From contig JBHYDC010000008.1 of the NCBI GenBank assembly GCA_051861205.1, positions 1 to 64,000 of the forward strand: a DNA stretch of 64,000 nt, read 5' to 3'. Shown here piece by piece: positions 62,226 through 64,000 of the stretch (the first letter of the stretch is position 1; each line of letters begins with the position of its first letter). The notes below the pieces were generated by a model that made no database searches, was not told where the DNA came from, and was given only the letters and a program-made list of their open reading frames with translations. The stretch comes from JBHYDC01 sp051861205. GTDB lineage: Bacteria > Pseudomonadota > Alphaproteobacteria > Rhizobiales > Pleomorphomonadaceae. A program made the position numbers and the translations under genes.

Positions 62226-62326
62226 GTCCGGATCTCCTCCGCGGCGCGCGCGGCTTGACGTAACGGCCGGTTGGGCGCAGATCGTCGGCGCGCCTAAGCT
62301 TGCCTGACAAGATTGGTAGCTGCAGC

Positions 62327-62341
62327 TTACGTAAACGTCAA
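62327..62341 (-). promoter_or_regulatory. Candidate LiuR-like (MerR) operator
   Basis: TTACGTAAACGTCAA lies in the divergent gap, about 100 bases before the acyl-CoA dehydrogenase start. It is an imperfect palindrome of TTACGT and ACGT-AA halves, similar to the site I recall for LiuR, the MerR-type regulator of branched-chain and fatty acyl-CoA genes. The likeness is from memory. Confidence 0.4.
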
Positions 62342-62404
62342 CTCTGGTTCGAACCGGTGAAACGCCGGGCACCATCATACTCTGTTTAGGGCCGGCTTTT
62401 CGTC

Positions 62405-63370
62405 ATGACCGAGATGTTTGACTTAACGGCGGCGTCGATCGAACGCGCGGCTGAGATCTTGCGGCGGGGCGGCGTGGTGGCGTTCCCGACGGAGACGGTT
62501 TACGGGCTCGGCGCGGATGCGACGAACGGCGAAGCCGTGGCGCGGATCTATGAGGCGAAGGGGCGGCCGCTGTTCAATCCGCTGATTGCGCATGTCCCGG
62601 ATGTGGGCGCGGCGGAGCGGCTGGTGGCGATGGATGCGGTGTCACGGCGGCTGGCCCAGCGCTTCTGGCCGGGGCCGCTGACGCTGGTATTGCCACGGCG
62701 GGCGGATTGCCCGGTGAGCGAACTTGCGACGGCGGGGTTGCCGACGCTGGCGGTGCGGGTGCCGGACCATGCCGTAGCGCGGGCGCTTTTGACCGCCGTG
62801 GGCCGCTCGCTGGCAGCGCCGAGCGCGAACCGATCCGGTCATGTGAGCCCCACGACGGCGGCGCATGTGATGAGCGATCTCAAGGGCCGGATCGCGGGGG
62901 TGATCGACGGCGGGGCGACGGCGGTGGGCGTGGAGTCGACCATCGTCCAGGTGATGGACGGCGTGGTGCGGATGCTTCGGCCGGGCGGGATTTCGCGCGA
63001 GGACATCGCGGCGGTAAGCGAGCTGCCGGTGGTGGACGCGGCGGGCGATGAGAGCGCGCCGGTGGCACCGGGCATGTTGGCCTCGCACTACGCGCCGAAC
63101 GCGCGGGTGCGGCTGGATGCGGTGAACGTAGAACCCGGCGAGGCGCTGCTGGCGTTCGGGCCGGCGGCGGTGGCCGGGGCAGAGCGCGCGGCGGCGGTGA
63201 TGAACCTCAGCCGGACGGGCGATTTGCGCGAGGCAGCGGCGAATTTATTCGGGATGCTGCGGGCGCTGGACCGGCCGGGGGTGACGGGCATCGCGGTTGC
63301 GCCGGTGCCGGAGACGGGGCTGGGCGAGGCGATCGCGGACCGGCTGAAGCGGGCGGCGGCGACGCGTTGA
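62405..63370 (+). CDS. L-threonylcarbamoyladenylate synthase (Sua5/YrdC/YwlC)
   Basis: A protein of 321 residues. The YrdC domain (about 15-200) has VAFPTETVYGLGADA, the KGRPLFNPLIAHV substrate loop and LAAPSANRSGHVSPT. A C-terminal Sua5 domain follows, with the linker APGMLASHYAPNA. The enzyme makes threonylcarbamoyl-AMP from threonine, bicarbonate and ATP for t6A37 modification of tRNAs, in the cytoplasm. It is an ordinary housekeeping gene. Confidence 0.93.
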   Translation: MTEMFDLTAASIERAAEILRRGGVVAFPTETVYGLGADATNGEAVARIYEAKGRPLFNPLIAHVPDVGAAERLVAMDAVSRRLAQRFWPGPLTLVLPRRADCPVSELATAGLPTLAVRVPDHAVARALLTAVGRSLAAPSANRSGHVSPTTAAHVMSDLKGRIAGVIDGGATAVGVESTIVQVMDGVVRMLRPGGISREDIAAVSELPVVDAAGDESAPVAPGMLASHYAPNARVRLDAVNVEPGEALLAFGPAAVAGAERAAAVMNLSRTGDLREAAANLFGMLRALDRPGVTGIAVAPVPETGLGEAIADRLKRAAATR

Positions 63371-63502
63371 ACAGGGGTCCGGGCACCCTGGAAACTACCG
63401 AGGCTGCGCAAGATCAATTGACTTTAGGCGCGCACGGGGCGTCATCTTGAGAGCCATGGGGATAAGGCTGCGGAATGGCCGACCCTGGGGAGGTGGCCTG
63501 CC

Positions 63503-64000
63503 GTGCGTACGCTTTATCTCAGTCATCCCGCCTTCCTGGATCACCAGACACCGCTGGGACACCCCGAACGGCCGGACCGCCTTCGTGTGGTGGAACAAGC
63601 GCTTGAAGATGAGGCGTTTCAGGATCTGATCCGCGATCTCTCGTCGATGGCGAGCGTGGACGAGGTGGCGCGGGCGCATCCGCGCGCCTTTGTGGAGCAT
63701 ATAAGGGCGCAGATCCCGGCCGAGGGACTGCTCAGGCTCGACAGCGATACGACGGTGTCGCCCGGCTCGTTCGAGGCGGCGATGCGGGCGTCGGGGGCGG
63801 CGGTCCAGGCGGTGAATGAAGTGATGACGGGCAAGGTGGACAACGCCTTCGCAGCGCACCGGCCGCCGGGGCACCACGCCGAGACCATGACCGCGATGGG
63901 GTTCTGCCTGTTCAACCACGCGGCGGTGGCGGCGCGGCACGCGCAGGCCGCGCATGGGGCGAGCCGGGTGGCGATCGTGGATTTCGACGTGCACCACGGC
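63503..64000 (+). CDS. Histone deacetylase/AcuC-family protein, 3' end beyond window
   Basis: The frame opens with a GTG at 63503 (GGGGAGG about 10 bases upstream) and is open to the right edge, giving 166 residues. It starts RTLYLSHPAFLDHQTPLGHP and has the active-site blocks HRPPGHHAE (two catalytic His), GFCLFNHAAVAA and VDFDVHHG, whose Asp and His bind zinc. The family deacetylates acetyl-lysine or acetylpolyamines. About half of the protein lies outside. Confidence 0.9.
   Translation, partial: MRTLYLSHPAFLDHQTPLGHPERPDRLRVVEQALEDEAFQDLIRDLSSMASVDEVARAHPRAFVEHIRAQIPAEGLLRLDSDTTVSPGSFEAAMRASGAAVQAVNEVMTGKVDNAFAAHRPPGHHAETMTAMGFCLFNHAAVAARHAQAAHGASRVAIVDFDVHHG

Noticed and set aside
1..64000. 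CRISPR array, insertion sequence or prophage structural genes
   Set aside because: I saw no regularly spaced repeats, no transposase and no capsid or tail genes; only the recombinase marks mobility.

Overview
The window looks like a chromosomal stretch of a GC-rich alphaproteobacterium, probably of the order Hyphomicrobiales. This is inferred from gene families and layout: a TAT-exported solute-binding protein, a DUF2380-like protein, and DmdC-like acyl-CoA dehydrogenase and HSDL2-like genes. No marker gene fixes the genus.

Layout. (1) 1-14001, minus strand: a class 1 DISARM-type phage-defence operon on an integrated element. Reading in the direction of transcription it runs phd-like antitoxin, drmD (SNF2 helicase), drmMI (adenine methylase), an XRE-ImmA/IrrE metalloprotease, a PIN-domain protein, drmA (helicase) and drmB, which runs off the left edge. 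Most genes overlap by 4 bases. The XRE-ImmA/PIN pair inside the operon is not part of the standard DISARM set. (2) 14097-15731: a divergent large serine recombinase whose reading frame runs antisense through a tRNA-Gln gene, which marks the right end of the element. A tRNA-Pro follows. (3) 16021-22397: a DUF2380-like protein, a GNAT acetyltransferase, a hydantoin/Asp-Glu racemase and a spermidine/putrescine-type ABC importer. Its ATPase gene and the divergent GntR gene are both cut at one junction near 21740. (4) 22429-25098: a BLUF blue-light receptor next to three gas-vesicle-family genes (GvpK, GvpA/J-like, GvpF/L-like). (5) 25645-30439: a SorC-type regulator, then a fused E1 alpha-beta 2-oxoacid/acetoin-type dehydrogenase with an AcoC-like E2 split into a free lipoyl protein and an alpha/beta hydrolase. 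(6) 30579-41613: two divergent sugar operons with two PfkB kinases, an RpiR regulator, a sugar isomerase/epimerase, two FucU/RbsD mutarotases, a complete sugar ABC importer and an aldose dehydrogenase-like aldo/keto reductase. (7) 41733-50178: a tightly coupled nine-gene operon that opens with a mycobacterial-type inositol-phosphate synthase. It continues with two glycosyltransferases, a sugar nucleotidyltransferase, two methyltransferases, a PIG-L deacetylase, a CelD-type acetyltransferase and a GH-A-like protein whose barrel halves appear in swapped order. It looks like a pathway for an inositol-containing glycoconjugate, loosely parallel to mycothiol synthesis. (8) 50183-64000: a DHFR-like reductase, a partial amino-acid ABC system, a DeoR regulator with a choline-kinase-fold protein and a dimethylglycine/sarcosine dehydrogenase-like enzyme, a Gly/Gln-rich disordered protein, an aldo/keto reductase, an acyl-CoA degradation operon (acyl-CoA dehydrogenase, enoyl-CoA hydratase, SDR), threonylcarbamoyl-AMP synthase and the start of a histone-deacetylase-family gene.

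The most interesting parts are the DISARM operon with its embedded protease-PIN module, the BLUF/gas-vesicle group and the inositol-glycan operon with its permuted barrel. All functions are inferred from reading the sequence; no searches were run.
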